A stretch of DNA of 64,000 nt from Mycoplasma_N cavipharyngis (GCF_042984175.1 NZ_CP155569.1:496001-560000); one strand, 5' to 3'; shown: positions 20,099 through 31,731, counted from the first letter of the stretch. The notes: generated from the letters alone by a model not told the origin. Translations and numbers: made by a program.

Positions 20099-20662
20099 CT
20101 ATTTTTTAGTTCAGACTTTCATAATATTTAATAATTTAATTGTCTGCTCTTTTTTCTTAGCGCTGACTAATAAAATTTTACTTAATGGTAAATTCATTTT
20201 ATTAACAAATAAGTTTAATTGTTTTTGTTGTTGACTGTATGATAATTTATCAATTTTATTTAAAACTAATAAGTAATTATCAAATTTGGTTATCAAATAA
20301 TTTTTAACTTCAAGATCTTGCTTACTTAAAACATTAATATCACAAACATGAATTACTGAAATTAGTTGTGCTCGATTATTAATGTATTGATCAATAATTG
20401 TTGTTAATTGTTCTCTTTTTTCACTATTAACTTTTGCATAACCATAACCTGGTAAATCAATTAATCAAAATGATTCAAAATCATAAAAATTAGTTGTTTG
20501 GGTTCTACCTGGAGTTTTAGAAATATATGCAATATTACTTTTTGCTAAAGCATTAATAATTGAAGACTTACCAACGTTTGATCTACCAATCAAACAACAT
20601 TCAAATAAATCATGATGAGGATATTGTTCTACTTCAGTTACAGCAATAATAAAACGAGCCAC
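20099..20662 (-). CDS. engB: Ribosome biogenesis GTPase EngB/YsxC
   Basis: The 187-residue GTPase has G1 GRSNVGKSS (residues 26-34), the G2 region KTPGRTQTTNFY, G3 DLPGYG, G4 NKID and G5 SAKK. This is the EngB/YihA family, which helps assemble the 50S subunit. I chose the GTG at 20662 as start; upstream in frame there is no ATG before a TAG. The last residues (MKVWTKK) require a UGA Trp. It lies between the YneF-like gene and valS in one minus-strand operon, as in relatives. Confidence 0.93.
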
Positions 20663-20704
20663 TTTTGCTTTTTCTCAATTTTCAATTTTCTAATAAAAAG
20701 TTAA

Positions 20705-21004
20705 TTATGATTGATTTTTAAATTGATTCATAATTTGTTTAATTTGTTTTTCACTAGGTTTACGTCCCATTTGAGCATACATACTACGAATTTGTTTTTC
20801 AGTAATTGGTGGATTTTCACGTAATTGTTTTTTAAAAATCCGCATTGCCAAATACCAACCTAAAGCTAAACCAACAATTAAAGCAAAAAAAATCCCTAAT
20901 CCTGCACCCAAACCAACTGCTAAATCAAATTGGCTTTGAGTGTAAGTGTTAGCAACATTTTCAACTGCTTGTTCTAAAATGGTTACTAATGTCATAATCT
21001 TCAC
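20705..21004 (-). CDS. YneF family (UPF0154) membrane protein
   Basis: The 99-residue product has one transmembrane segment (VGLGAGLGIFFALIVGLALGWYLA) followed by the hallmark sequence NPPITEKQIRSMYAQMGRKPSEKQI of the UPF0154/YneF family. Function is unknown. It may start at the second Met (position 4). It is the first gene of the operon continuing into engB and valS; about 70 bases of A+T-rich promoter space separate it from the NadD/YqeK gene. Confidence 0.9.
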   Translation of the reverse strand: MKIMTLVTILEQAVENVANTYTQSQFDLAVGLGAGLGIFFALIVGLALGWYLAMRIFKKQLRENPPITEKQIRSMYAQMGRKPSEKQIKQIMNQFKNQS

Positions 21005-21072
21005 GTATTTTCTTTTTTTGATATTAATAATATTGATAATAAAAACTAAATTAAATTTTAATCTATTTAATT

Positions 21073-22215
21073 TTAAAATTTTAATGGATAAACAAATTTT
21101 TCTGTTTCATTATCACTAGAAGAATGTAAATTTTTTAGTGCTACTAATACTTCTTGATAACATTGATCAATTTGTTGGTTTTCAATTAAGTTTCAAAAAT
21201 AATGAAACTTTTCTTTACCCCAATCTTCTAATCGTTTTGGTTCTAAATGATCTGCTAAAAAAATAATTTTAGTAGCAATTTCAGGATTATTTTCAATTGG
21301 TATTGTATGTTGAGCAACAGCACTTAAAATTCGGTTATTATTAATGAAATATTTATTTTTTAATCATCAAGCTGCTACAGGTCCATGTAAAACTTGATAA
21401 CTTGGTCACCATTTAATTTTTAATTGGTTTCTAGCAATATCAATTAAATCACGTGGTTTAAATTCTTTGCATAAATCATGATATAAACCAGCAATATAAA
21501 CATCAGCTACTAAACGTTGTTTTTCACTTTGATCTCAATGATTAGCAATTTGATTATAAATTTGCGTAATTTTAATCGCTGTTTTAGCTACAGTTAAACA
21601 ATGTTGATAACGCTTTTCACTTAAATTTTCTTTTAATCTTGCATGGGCAAAAACACCATATTGATTAATGTATTCTAAAACTTTAGGATGTAAATTTTCG
21701 ATTTGTGGTTTTAGTCCTAATGAAGTTTTATGATTTAAATAATTAACATCATTTAAATACAAAATTTTTTGGTGTGCTCAATAACCAAAATTAATTTCTG
21801 GTTGATTAGGGTTTTTATAACAAATAATTTGTGCAATCGCTACAATTTTAGCAACATTAAAAATTTCAGTAAAAGTTGTAAGTGTTTCAATATCAACTAA
21901 TAAAAATAATTCAGCATCAGGATGTAAATTTTGAAAATATTCTAATGTATCATAACAATTAGATTTTTCTTTTTGTAACAATTCATATGAACTAATGCGA
22001 AAAACTGGTTTATAAAAATGAGGAATTGCTAAACGACACATATGTAATCGTTCTTGATCAGTTGATAAATGTTTTTTACCATATGGACCATAATAACTAG
22101 GCACTAAATATACAATATCAGCATTAGTAGCAATTGCTGCTTCATTAGCAATATGAATATTAAAATTGCTAATTGGATCAAATGGGTGAGTGTAAATAAT
22201 AATTTTTTGTGACAT
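21073..22215 (-). CDS. Fusion of a degenerate NadD-like domain with an HD hydrolase (YqeK)
   Basis: The 380-residue product has two domains. Residues 1-145 follow the nicotinate-nucleotide adenylyltransferase fold pattern (HPFDPISNFNIHIANEA, LVPSYYGPYGKKH, ERLHMCRLAI, DTLEYFQNLHPDAELFLLVD). The nucleotide-binding HxGH motif is replaced by SNFN, and no SSTxxR motif is visible. Residues 185-380 carry the HD signature of YqeK (RYQHCLTVA, AGLYHDLCKEF, LHGPVAAWWL, QHTIP, IIFLADHLEPKR). YqeK family members hydrolyse diadenosine tetraphosphate symmetrically. So the first half looks inactive and the second half active. It follows yqeH with 1 base between stop and start. A canonical NadD is encoded at 30613. 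Confidence 0.85.
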
Positions 22216-22216
22216 T

Positions 22217-23350
22217 TTAATTTAATGGTTTTCTATTAATAAATTGATTAATTTTAACTGTTTCTGGTAAATAAAAATTAATTGTAATTAATTGCTTAGG
22301 ATTAAAATCAATTCATCCTAAATCATCAATAACAAAATGGGTTTTTTCACTAATTTTAAATTGATGCTTAATTCATTTTACTGCTTGATCATTATTTGGG
22401 CAATATTTTTTATGATTAGGAAAATTATTTAGTTGTTCTAATTGAAATTTATTACTTTTAATGTGACTAATTTTTAAACAATTAGGGCCATAAAAGACTA
22501 AACTCATTTTTTGATCAACATTATCATCATTAGTTTCAATCATTAATTCCACAACTAAATAATTTTCTCAAAAATAAACTCGTGATCGATCAATTTGAAA
22601 AATTCTTTTGTTTCATGAGCTTTCTTGTAATAATTTAATTGTTTGATGATCTAATCAATTAAAAATCCCTTGATCACGTTTAAAACCAGGCGAATCGATT
22701 AATTTTTGTTGCTTGATTTTATTAACTAAAAAACCTTTGGTTGTATTTAAAAAACTACCAACAGAATTTAAGGAATTATGACCTAATTTTTTCATTACTT
22801 GATTGACAATTAAAGATTTACCAACTCCAGACATCCCAACAAAACAAATTTGAAAATATTTATTTGCAATTGCTAATAATTGATTGATACCAACTTTATT
22901 TTTCGCTGATAAAAAAATAATTTCAAACTGACAATTAAATTTTTTTAAAGTTGTAATTCAAGCAAATTCCAGTGCCTTTTTTTGTCAAAAATCTAACAAT
23001 TCAATTTTATTAAGACAAATTAAAATTTTAGAAGAAATTAAAAATTTTTCTAGATTATCTAATACTGCTAAATTATAAATATCACTAACAATAACAGTGA
23101 GAAATTTTTTTGATTTTCTAAGAGCTAATTTAAAATTAGTTCATTTTTTTAAAAAATCCTGATCTGCTAAAGGATCAATTGCACTAGGTTTTTGATAATG
23201 TTTTAGACGATAACAACTTTGACATAAATTAATTTCAGTAATTTTCTTAGGAGTATAACCCAAACTGTCTTGATTATTATTTAAATAACTACCACAACCC
23301 TTACATTTTTTAATATTGTCATTAATTTTAGCATTAGAAAATTTCATCAT
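22217..23350 (-). CDS. yqeH: Circularly permuted GTPase YqeH
   Basis: The 377-residue GTPase has an N-terminal zinc finger (CKGC at 16-19, CQSC at 43-46). The GTPase motifs come in permuted order: NKIE (G4), SAK (G5), GMSGVGKS (G1), then DSPG (G3). This is the YqeH/RbgH type required for 30S ribosome assembly. UGA codes Trp right after FLKK. It starts within the last 17 bases of yqeG and is followed directly by the NadD-like/YqeK gene; the same yqeG-yqeH-nadD-yqeK neighbourhood is seen in Firmicutes, which supports the whole block. Confidence 0.93.
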
Positions 23351-23981
23351 TAGTTCCTATAATTATTTTTGATAAATCATTTTCATTAACAATATTTTTT
23401 TTCTGTAAATATCAGTAAATATAATTTTCAATTCAATATTTAAAACTATTTTTTTTAGTAATTTGATTTACTGGTAAATCAAATAAAGAAGTTACTAAAA
23501 TGCTTTTTGTACCTAAAATATTAGCAGTTCAAATATCAGTAATAAATTGATCGCCAATAATAACTGTTTGTTCACTAACAATATGATATTTTTTTAAAAG
23601 ATTACGAATTTTTCACGAAAATGGTTTATTTGCTAATCAAATATAATCATCAATATCATTAACATCACGACAAAAATTAACAACGCGTTTTTTGCGATTA
23701 TTAGAAGCAACAATAACAATCATATTTTTACTTTTTAATTTCCTAATAAATTTTAATGCATAACTAGTTGGTCTTTTAGCAAAAAATGGTACTAATGTAT
23801 TATCTAAATCAATAATTACTAAGCGAATTCGATTACCAACTAATCAATCAACATTAATTTGTGATAAATTAGAAACAAAAATATTAGGACGAAAATAATC
23901 AAATCAATTTAAAAAAAATTTTCGTAATGAAAAATTATCAAATCAATTTTTAAAATAATTTAGTAATTTTTTCTTGATCAT
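23334..23981 (-). CDS. yqeG: HAD phosphatase of the YqeG family
   Basis: The 215-residue protein (216-218 if an earlier in-frame ATG at 23990 is used) has HAD motifs DLDNTLVP, ASNNRKK and GDQFITDI, matching YqeG (type IIIA HAD phosphatases, related to mitochondrial PTPMT1-like/GEP4 proteins). A hydrophobic N-terminal segment precedes motif I. It overlaps the end of parC by about 30 bases and the start of yqeH by 17, so the genes are tightly coupled. The in vivo substrate is not established for mycoplasmas. Confidence 0.9.
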
Positions 23982-26415
23982 AAGTTTCATAAATTAACTT
24001 TTCAGCAAATAAAGTTTCTTTTCAAAGATCATTAAAATGAGATATTGCACTTGTTTTCTTATCTTTTAATAAATCATTAAGATTAACTAAACTAATTTTT
24101 TCTTGATGGTCACTAATTCAAATTTGATCATGATCACTAACAAAAAAAGCGCTTTTTAAATTAGGATGATTCAAACCTAAAGAAAAACCAATTTGTGCTA
24201 ATTTATTTAACTGTTTTTTGTTATTAAATGCAATTTTTTTAATTCCAGCTTCAAATCATAAAAATAAAAAAAGATTTTTATTACTTGGTACTTCTAAAAC
24301 ACTAATAATTTGATCATCATTTTTTAATTTAATTGCTTTTTGACCCATTGAATTACGTGATAAGCAATTAATTTGATTTAATAATACATGAGTACCCATA
24401 CCATTTTTAGTTAAAAATAATACTGAAGCTAAATTTTGTTGAATTAAAGTTGCAGCAACTAAAGTATCGTTTGAATTTAGTTTAATGACACTAATTGATC
24501 GATTAGAATTTTTGATTTTAATAAAATCATTAATTAAAATTCGTTTAGTTAGTCCATATTTTGTTGTTAGTAACACCATTTTATGATCAGTATTGCACTG
24601 ATGATCAAGCACAAGCAGATCAACAATTTTTTCATCTAAATCAATTTTTAAGTATTGGTTGATACTAATAGGTAAACTACTTAATTTTTTAACTTCGATT
24701 TTAGCAACATTTAAAATAAATACATTACCTAAATTAGTAAAAATTAGTAGTGCATCTTTATTATTGATTGTTTGAAAATCACGATAAAAATCATTTGGTT
24801 TAATTTTATTATTTTTTAAATCAGATAATTCAACTTTTTTCTGATCAATAATTTTTAGTTCTTGATTTTTTGTTCAACAATAATATAAGGGTTTATCAAC
24901 AATTAAAGCTTCTTGATCAAATTCTAAATTTAGTCAATTTTGACATAATTGCGATTGTCGTTTCAAACCAAAATTTTGATTAAATTCTAAAAATAATTGT
25001 TTTAAATGATGATTAAACTGTTCTTTAGAATTTAATAAATTTTCAATTGTTGCTAAATTTTGTGTTAATTGTTGATGTTCTAATTTTAGTTCAGAAACAT
25101 CATCAGCACTTAAACGGTATAAACGTAATTGTACAATTGCTTCTGATTGATTTGGGCTAAAACAATATTTTGCTTCTAATTTAGCTTTAGCATCAGCTTT
25201 ATTACTACTACGGCGAATCAAATTAATAATTTCATCAGTAATTGATAATGCTTTAATTAAGCCTAATAAAATTTCGATTCGTTTTTTAATTTGATCAACA
25301 TCAAATAAAAAAGCTTTTTTAACTACATTTTCAACATGAACTAAAAAAGCATTTAATAATTGTTTAATATTCATTAATTTTGGTTTACGATTATCAATAA
25401 CAACAAAATTGATATTATAACTAATTCGTAAATCAGTGTTTTTATACAAATAATTAACAATTGTTTTAATATCAGCCTTTAAATCAACATCTAAAACAAT
25501 TGATAAACCATTTTGATCAGATTCATCACGTACTTCAAGCACATTAGATAACTGGTTGTTTCAAATTAAATCATCAATTTGCTTAACAATATTAGCCTTA
25601 TTAGTTTCAAAAGGAATATCTGAAAAAATAATTTGTTGCATTTTTGGTGTTTGTTCAATACTATAATTAGCATGAAGAAAAAATTTACCCCTACCTGTTT
25701 GATAGGCTTCTTTAATGCCATTACCAATTTCAATTGTTCCTTTAGTAGGAAAATCAGGAGCAGGTAATAATTTTAAAATTTGCTCAATTGATAAATCATT
25801 ATTATCAATTAATTTTAATAACACTTGACATAATTCAGAAGGATTAAAAGGTGGGATGTTAGTTGCATATCCAGCAGCAATTCCTGAGCTACCATTAATT
25901 AATAAATTAAAAAATAAGGCTGGTAGAACTGTTGGTTCTTTTTGAGTATCATCAAAATTATTAACAAAATCAACTGTTTTTTTCTCAATGTTTTTTAACA
26001 TTCATTCACTAACTGCACCTAATCGAATTTCAGTATAACGTGAAGCAGCAGCAGGATCACCATCAATTGAACCAACATTACCATGCATTTCTAATAATTG
26101 TAAATTAGATTTTCATGGTTGAGCCATTCGCACAATTGCTTCATAAATTGAAGCATCACCATGAGGATGAAAATTCCCCATAACTTCACCAACTAAATTA
26201 GTTGATTTTTTATGTGGTTTATTATGAGTTAAATTTTTTAGATGAGCAACATATAAAATGCGTCTTTGCACTGGTTTTAAACCATCGCGTAAATCAGGTA
26301 AAGCTCGATCTTGAATGATATATTTTGCATATCTTCCAAAAACTTCAGAAATAATTTCATCTAAAGATCGATGAATGAATGATTCATTATGAGAACTAGT
26401 TTTTTTATTGTTCAT
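23950..26415 (-). CDS. parC: DNA topoisomerase IV subunit A
   Basis: The 821-residue type IIA topoisomerase subunit has the quinolone-determining region HPHGDASIYEAIVRMAQP, the active-site Tyr in ASRYTEIRL, a coiled-coil region with KADAKAKLEAKYCFS and a C-terminal beta-pinwheel with repeats. I see no GyrA box (QRRGGKG) in the C-terminal domain, so it is ParC rather than GyrA. The start is the ATG at 26415, inside the last 11 bases of parE; a longer upstream frame exists only because it overlaps parE. ParC with ParE decatenates daughter chromosomes. Confidence 0.93.
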
Positions 26416-28324
26416 ACAAATCATCCTCAACAATAAAGTTGATGTTTTCATTAATTCATGTTTTACGAATTGTGACATCATTACCCATTAATGTCATAAT
26501 TCTTCGTTCTACTAAAGAAATATTATCCATTGTAATAGCAATTAATTGTCTTGTTTTAGGATTCATTGTTGTTTCTCACAATTGCTCAGGTTGCATTTCA
26601 CCAAGTCCTTTAAACCTTTTAATTTCAATTTTTTCATATTGTTTTTTTAATTGCTTAATTTCATGGTTAGTTCAAACATAAAATGGTTTTTTAGATTTAG
26701 TTGTAGTTACCATATACAATGGTGGATTTGCTAAGTAAACATGATGGTTTTCAATTAATGGCTTCATATAACGATAAAATAAAGTTAATAATAATGATTG
26801 AATGTGTGCACCATCATTATCAGCATCAGTCATAATAATAATTTTGCCATAATTTAAATTTTTTAAATTAACATCTTTACCAAAACCAATTCCTAAAGCA
26901 TTAATAATCGCTGTAATTTCTTCATTGTTTAATAAATCAATTAATTTTGATTTTTCAACATTAATAATTTTTCCTTTTAAAGGTAAAATTGCTTGATTAT
27001 ATTTTGAACGACAATTTTTAGCAGATCCACCAGCTGAATCACCCTCAACTAAAAAAATTTCATTTTCACTTGCTTTTTTTGATTGGGCTGGAGTTAGTTT
27101 ACCTGCTAACATGCGACTGTTTTTAGCAGTTTTAATTTTACGAATTTCTTCACGTGCTTTTCTTGCTGCTAAACGTGATTCTTGAGATAGTATTGCTTTT
27201 TTAATAATTGCTTCAGCAGCAATTTTATGATCTTTTAATCATTTACTAATTTGACTTAAAACAACTTTATAAACTGCTGTTTTAGCTTCTGGAGTGAATA
27301 ATTTAGTTTTAGTTTGCCCTTCATAAACAATTAAATTTTCAGGAATTTTAACAGCAATTACTGCAGCAATCCCTTCAAGCACATCACTAGTTTCTAAATC
27401 ATTTTTTGATTTTAATAATTTATTTTTTTTAGCATAATCATTAATTGCTTCACTTAATGCTTGTTTAAAACCTTGCTCATGACTTCCACCATATTTGTTT
27501 TTAACTGAATTAGCAAAAGCAACAATACTATCATTAATTTCATCAGTATATTGTCAAGCAATTTGAACATCAATTTTATCTTCTAAACCTGCTAAAACAC
27601 AAACTGGTGTAATTGCTTTCTTATTTTCATTCATAAATTTAACATAACCTGCTAAACCTTCATTAGCATTAAAAACATGCGTTTGATTATTCAGATCAGT
27701 AAAACGAATTACTAAATTTTTGAATAAAAATGATGTTTCTCTTAGACGTTCAATAATCATACTTGATTTAAATTCACAAATTAGAAAAATACTAGGATCA
27801 GGTTTGAAATAAACTTTTGTTCCTTGTTTATTAGTTTTACCAATTTTTTTTAGTGGTTGAACAATTTTACCACCATGTTTAAAATGTGATTGATATAAAA
27901 CTTGATCACGAGCAACTTCAACATATAAAAATTCACTTAAAGCATTAACTACAGATGAGCCAACACCATGCAATCCACCAGACACTTGATAAGCATTATT
28001 ACCAAATTTACCTCCAGCATGCAACGTTGTAAAAACTGTATCTACTGTTGATAATTTAGTTGTTTGATTGATTCCAACAGGAATTCCTCTGCCATTATCT
28101 TGAATCATTACTGAATGATCGGGAAATAGTTGAATTAAAATCGTATCAGCATAACCAGCAATAACTTCATCAATGCTATTGTCAAAAATTTCTCAAATTA
28201 AATGATGTAAACCATCTTGATTAGTTGAACCAATATACATTCCAGGACGTTTACGAACGGCTGCTAAACCTTCTAGAACTTTAATACTATCATCTGAATA
28301 TAAATTATTGTTTTTAAGTTTCAT
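26405..28324 (-). CDS. parE: DNA topoisomerase IV subunit B
   Basis: The 639-residue ATPase subunit has GHKL motifs (DNSIDE, DNGRGIPVG, GGLHGVGSSVVN), the transducer region and a TOPRIM domain with EGDSAGG and DADNDGAHI, plus the RFKGLGEM motif near the C-terminus. It begins MKLKNNNLYSDDSIKVLEG. It is the first gene of the parE-parC-yqeG-yqeH-nadD/yqeK run. It is called ParE rather than GyrB because its partner lacks the GyrA box and because dnaA/dnaN-type neighbours are absent. Confidence 0.92.
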
Positions 28325-28382
28325 TAATTATATGTTTCCTTATGATGTAGACAGTTTATTAATTATTAATCTAATATTAGAT

Positions 28383-28420
28383 AAAAAAACACCACTACAA
28401 AATTGGTAATGGTGTTTTCA
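28383..28420 (-). terminator. Terminator after the aldo/keto reductase gene
   Basis: On the minus strand AAAACACCATTACCAA pairs (with wobble) with TTGTAGTGGTGTTTT and is followed by T7. It lies 24 bases beyond the stop codon. Confidence 0.85.
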
Positions 28421-28443
28421 ATTGCAAAATTAACTTAATTTCA

Positions 28444-29331
28444 CTATTTACTATCTTTAATTAATTGATAATTATTTTCTTTAATTTTATTAAAAGCATT
28501 ATTTTCTTCGCGATTAATTTCATCAAGATCAATATCTTCTGTTTCAGAATATAAATTATGATAAGTATTAACTTTCTTTAATTCTTCAATATCTTGATCA
28601 TCTAAAACAATATTTTTGGCTTTAACATATTCATCAATTTCACTTTTAGTTCTAGCACAAATAATTGGCTCAATATCAAAATGCATTAAATAGGCTAATA
28701 AAATTTGGGGAATTGTTGCTTGATATTTTTTAGCAATTGCAATAATTCGCTTATCCTTTAAGTTAGCTGTTAAATCACCTAATGGAGCATAAGCTTGAAT
28801 TTTAATATTTTTTGCTTTGCAAAAATTGATTCGATCCCAACGCATATTATTCACTGATAATTCGATTCGATTAGTTTCAGGCAAATATCGAGTTATTTCT
28901 TCTAATTTTAGAATTAAATCTTTATCAAAATTTGATACACCAATTGATTTCACATTACGAATTCGTTTGCAATCTACTAACTGTTTTCACGCATTAATGG
29001 TCATTTTTGTATCACAATGAGGACGATGCAATAAATAAGAATCAATTTCTTGAATATCACCTAATTTTTGTAATGAATTTTTTAGTGATTTATTAATTCC
29101 ACCACGATATTGATTAGGTCAAATTTTTGATTGTAATTCCATTTTTAAACTAAAACGTTTGTATTTTAATTCAATTTCTTTAATGGCTAATCCAATCGCA
29201 GCTTCATTACCATAACGTCATGCACTATCAATAAAGTCATATCCAGCACTTTGAGCATTTTTAATTAATTCTGCCAAAATTTTAGGATCACGTAAATTTT
29301 TAGTACCTAAGCCAAGTTTTTTGTTATTCAT
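28444..29331 (-). CDS. Aldo/keto reductase
   Basis: The 295-residue NAD(P)H-dependent oxidoreductase has the AKR catalytic tetrad: Asp and Tyr in DSAWRYGNE, Lys in MELQSKIW, His in YLLHRP. The downstream motif SIGVSNFDKD and the cofactor-site sequence PIICARTKSEIDE fit. It would reduce aldehydes or ketones in the cytoplasm; the substrate is unknown. It is a single-gene unit with its own promoter (TATAAT on the minus strand at 29370-29375) and terminator. UGA Trp codons are present. The C-terminus has an acidic ETEDIDLDE extension. Confidence 0.92.
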
Positions 29332-29369
29332 TTAGGTTCCTTAAAAATATAAAAATAAGAATATGCTAA

Positions 29370-29375
29370 ATTATA
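29370..29375 (-). promoter_or_regulatory. -10 element of the aldo/keto reductase gene
   Basis: Minus-strand TATAAT preceded by TGT, 39 bases before the ATG. No clear -35, as often in mycoplasmas. Confidence 0.55.
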
Positions 29376-29432
29376 ACATATAAACGGTTTTGTTTTAAAA
29401 TTGTTTTTTTCTCTTTTTAAAATTAATTATGA

Positions 29433-29600
29433 TATAATGCCAAACTTTTTAATAAAAATTTTGCTTGTAATTTAAAGTAATTGAAAAGATTAGAATGCAA
29501 AAGATGATAATTAGTTTTTTTTAATTAAATTTATTTAGATTGAGAAATTAAACAACAATTTTATTAAGCTAAAAACGATAGTTAAAAATCCTGCTATAAT
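29433..29600 (+). promoter_or_regulatory. Two candidate -10 elements upstream of pncB
   Basis: TATAAT occurs at 29433-29438 (after TATGA) and again at 29595-29600 as extended TGCTATAAT; the latter is 60 bases before the pncB ATG and is the likelier promoter. The 320-base gap 29332-29660 between the divergent reductase and pncB genes holds only these elements and T-rich tracts. A short untranslated transcript from the first promoter is possible but not demonstrated. Confidence 0.5.
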
Positions 29601-29660
29601 AAATAAACTTATTGCGAAATTTTATTGAAAAATTAATAATTAATTTTTAACTGACAGTTT

Positions 29661-30662
29661 ATGTATCAAAAACGTGATTATGCTGCTAATTATTTTCTAA
29701 AAACTGAAAAGATTATTAAACAATTTAATCCTAATGCAATTGTTACTTTACAGTTTTTTCAAAGATATGATGATACTCTTTTAGGTGGCATCAATGAAGT
29801 ATTGGCATTATTGCAAACTGAAACTGATACAACTAAATATTCAATTAAATATTTACCTGAAGGTTCAATCATTAATTCATGTGAAGTTGTTTTAGAATTA
29901 GAAGGTCATTATCAACATTTTGGTGTTTTTGAAGGTATGATTGATGGAATTTTAGCTCGTGCTACATCAATTGCTACTAATGCTTATCATTGTTTAAAAG
30001 CCGCTAAGCAAAAAACAGTGATTTTTATGGGCGATCGATCTGATCATTATATTAATCAAGAACGTGATGGTCTTGCAGTGGAATTGGCTGGTATTAAAAT
30101 GCATTCAACTAATGCTGGTGCTCAAGGAAATGATCAAATCGTTTTTGGATCAATTCCTCATATTTTAATTCAAAATTTTGAAGGTGATTTATTAACTGTA
30201 ATGCAACATTATCATCAGTTATTTCCTGAAGATCAAGATTTAATTGCATTAGTTGATTTTAATAATGATGTTATTAGTGATTCTTTAAAAGTGCTAAATT
30301 ACTTTGGAACAAAACTAAAAGGAGTTAGAGTTGATACTTCAAAAACAATTCAAGATAAAATGTTTAATCAAAATGATCATGAATATGGTGTTACACCTAA
30401 TCAAATTAAAAAATTACGACAAGCATTAGATGCAAATAATGGTAAACATGTCAAAATCATTGTTTCTTCTGGATTTAATCCTGAAAAAATTGCTTATTTT
30501 GAACAACAACAAACTCCTGTAGATGCTTATGGTGTTGGTGAATATATTATGCAAATTAGAAATTATTTTAGTGCTGATGCTACTAAAATTAATGGCAAGG
30601 AACTAGCTAAAGTTGGCAGAAAATATCAATTTAATCCCAAATTACAAAAATTTCAAAAATAA
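29661..30662 (+). CDS. pncB: Nicotinate phosphoribosyltransferase (MG037-like)
   Basis: The 333-residue enzyme belongs to the nicotinate/nicotinamide phosphoribosyltransferase family, short form. Recognisable blocks are LLGGINEVLALL, the KYLPEGSIINSCEVVLELEG strand region, FGVFEGMIDGILARATSIAT, the AGAQGNDQIVFGSIPH loop and VRVDTSKTIQDKMF (phosphate/PRPP side). It makes nicotinate mononucleotide in NAD salvage. The next gene overlaps it and encodes NadD, the following enzyme of the pathway, which strongly supports the call. Confidence 0.9.
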   Translation: MYQKRDYAANYFLKTEKIIKQFNPNAIVTLQFFQRYDDTLLGGINEVLALLQTETDTTKYSIKYLPEGSIINSCEVVLELEGHYQHFGVFEGMIDGILARATSIATNAYHCLKAAKQKTVIFMGDRSDHYINQERDGLAVELAGIKMHSTNAGAQGNDQIVFGSIPHILIQNFEGDLLTVMQHYHQLFPEDQDLIALVDFNNDVISDSLKVLNYFGTKLKGVRVDTSKTIQDKMFNQNDHEYGVTPNQIKKLRQALDANNGKHVKIIVSSGFNPEKIAYFEQQQTPVDAYGVGEYIMQIRNYFSADATKINGKELAKVGRKYQFNPKLQKFQK

Positions 30663-31731
30663 AAAAAATGGCAAGCGAATTGGTATTTTTGGTGGCTCAT
30701 TTAATCCAGTTCATAAAGCTCATATTAAAATTGCTCAATTATCAATTATTAAATTAAACTTAGATCAGCTAATTTTTGTTCCCGCATTTAAAAACCCTGA
30801 CAAAATTAATCATAATTATGTTTTAGGATCTGATCGAAAAAAAATGTTGGAATTAGTTCTTTGTGAAAAATGTCAAATTTCTGAATATGAATTAAATGCC
30901 CATACAGTTAATTACACCTATCAAACAATTGATTATTTTAAAAAAACTTATCCTAATGATCAATTATTTTTTATTATTGGATCTGATAATTTAGAACATT
31001 TAGATCAGTGAGAAGGAATTGATCAAATTGTAGCACAAGCTAAAATTGTTTGTTATCAAAGAAGTGAAAAAATTAATGATTTAAATCAAAAAAAATTAAA
31101 TGTTGCAATTATTTCAGATAAGATTTTTCATGAATCTTCAACTGGTTATCGTTCAGGAATTTTTGATTATTTAGATCCTAAGGTTTTAGCATATATTGGT
31201 GAAAATTATTTGTACTTATATGAATTGTTAAATCAACACTTAAAACAAAACCCAGTTTTAGCAAAATGTTTTAATTATCTTGTTGCTTACATTAAACAAC
31301 AACTTTATTATTATGATCATAAAGATTATTTGTTTGTTGCACCTAATGAAAATTATCACCAAATTTATCAATGGTGCAATAACATTCCTAAAACAAAAGA
31401 TATTAATCACAACATTAGTTCAAAAAATCTTTTATTATTAAAAAAACATTTAGACTTAATTAATCGTTTACCAATTTTAATTAGTATTATTTTTATTGGT
31501 TTGAATCAAAGTGATTTAATTAGTCAAAATTTTGTTTACTGTTTAAAAACAATAATTGCTTGATCAGAAAAATATTATTTAAATCAAGCAACTTTAAATT
31601 GATTAAAAGCAATCGCTATAAATGGCATTAGAACTGAAAAAGATAAAATTTTTGCTTGATTAATTATTGATGGATTTAAGCAATATTGAAATGAATTGAA
31701 ATCGCATACAAACAAATCGCTATTGCATTAG
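30613..31731 (+). CDS. nadD: Nicotinate-nucleotide adenylyltransferase with C-terminal extension
   Basis: About 372 residues if it starts at the TTG at 30613. The catalytic core has GGSFNPVHKAH (the HxGH-type site, here HKAH), VNYTYQTIDYFKK, IIGSDNLEHLDQW and SSTGYRSG, ending near LDPKVLAYIGENYLY as in other NadD proteins. About 180 more residues follow that I do not recognise; they sit where some mycoplasma NadD proteins carry a YqeK domain, but no HD motif is visible. There is no in-frame ATG near the core. The ATG at 30668 is one base out of frame: one extra G there would give MGKRIGIFGG. It overlaps the 3' end of pncB, with which it forms an NAD salvage operon, and trmL on the other strand. 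Confidence 0.85.

Noticed and set aside
26416..26481. Longer parC start at 26481 giving MMSQFVKHELMK.
   Set aside because: This extension lies wholly inside the parE coding sequence; the ATG at 26415 gives the expected N-terminus and a typical short overlap.
23950..28324. Calling the topoisomerase pair gyrB-gyrA.
   Set aside because: The A subunit has no GyrA box in its C-terminal domain and the pair is not next to replication initiation genes; parE-parC fits better.
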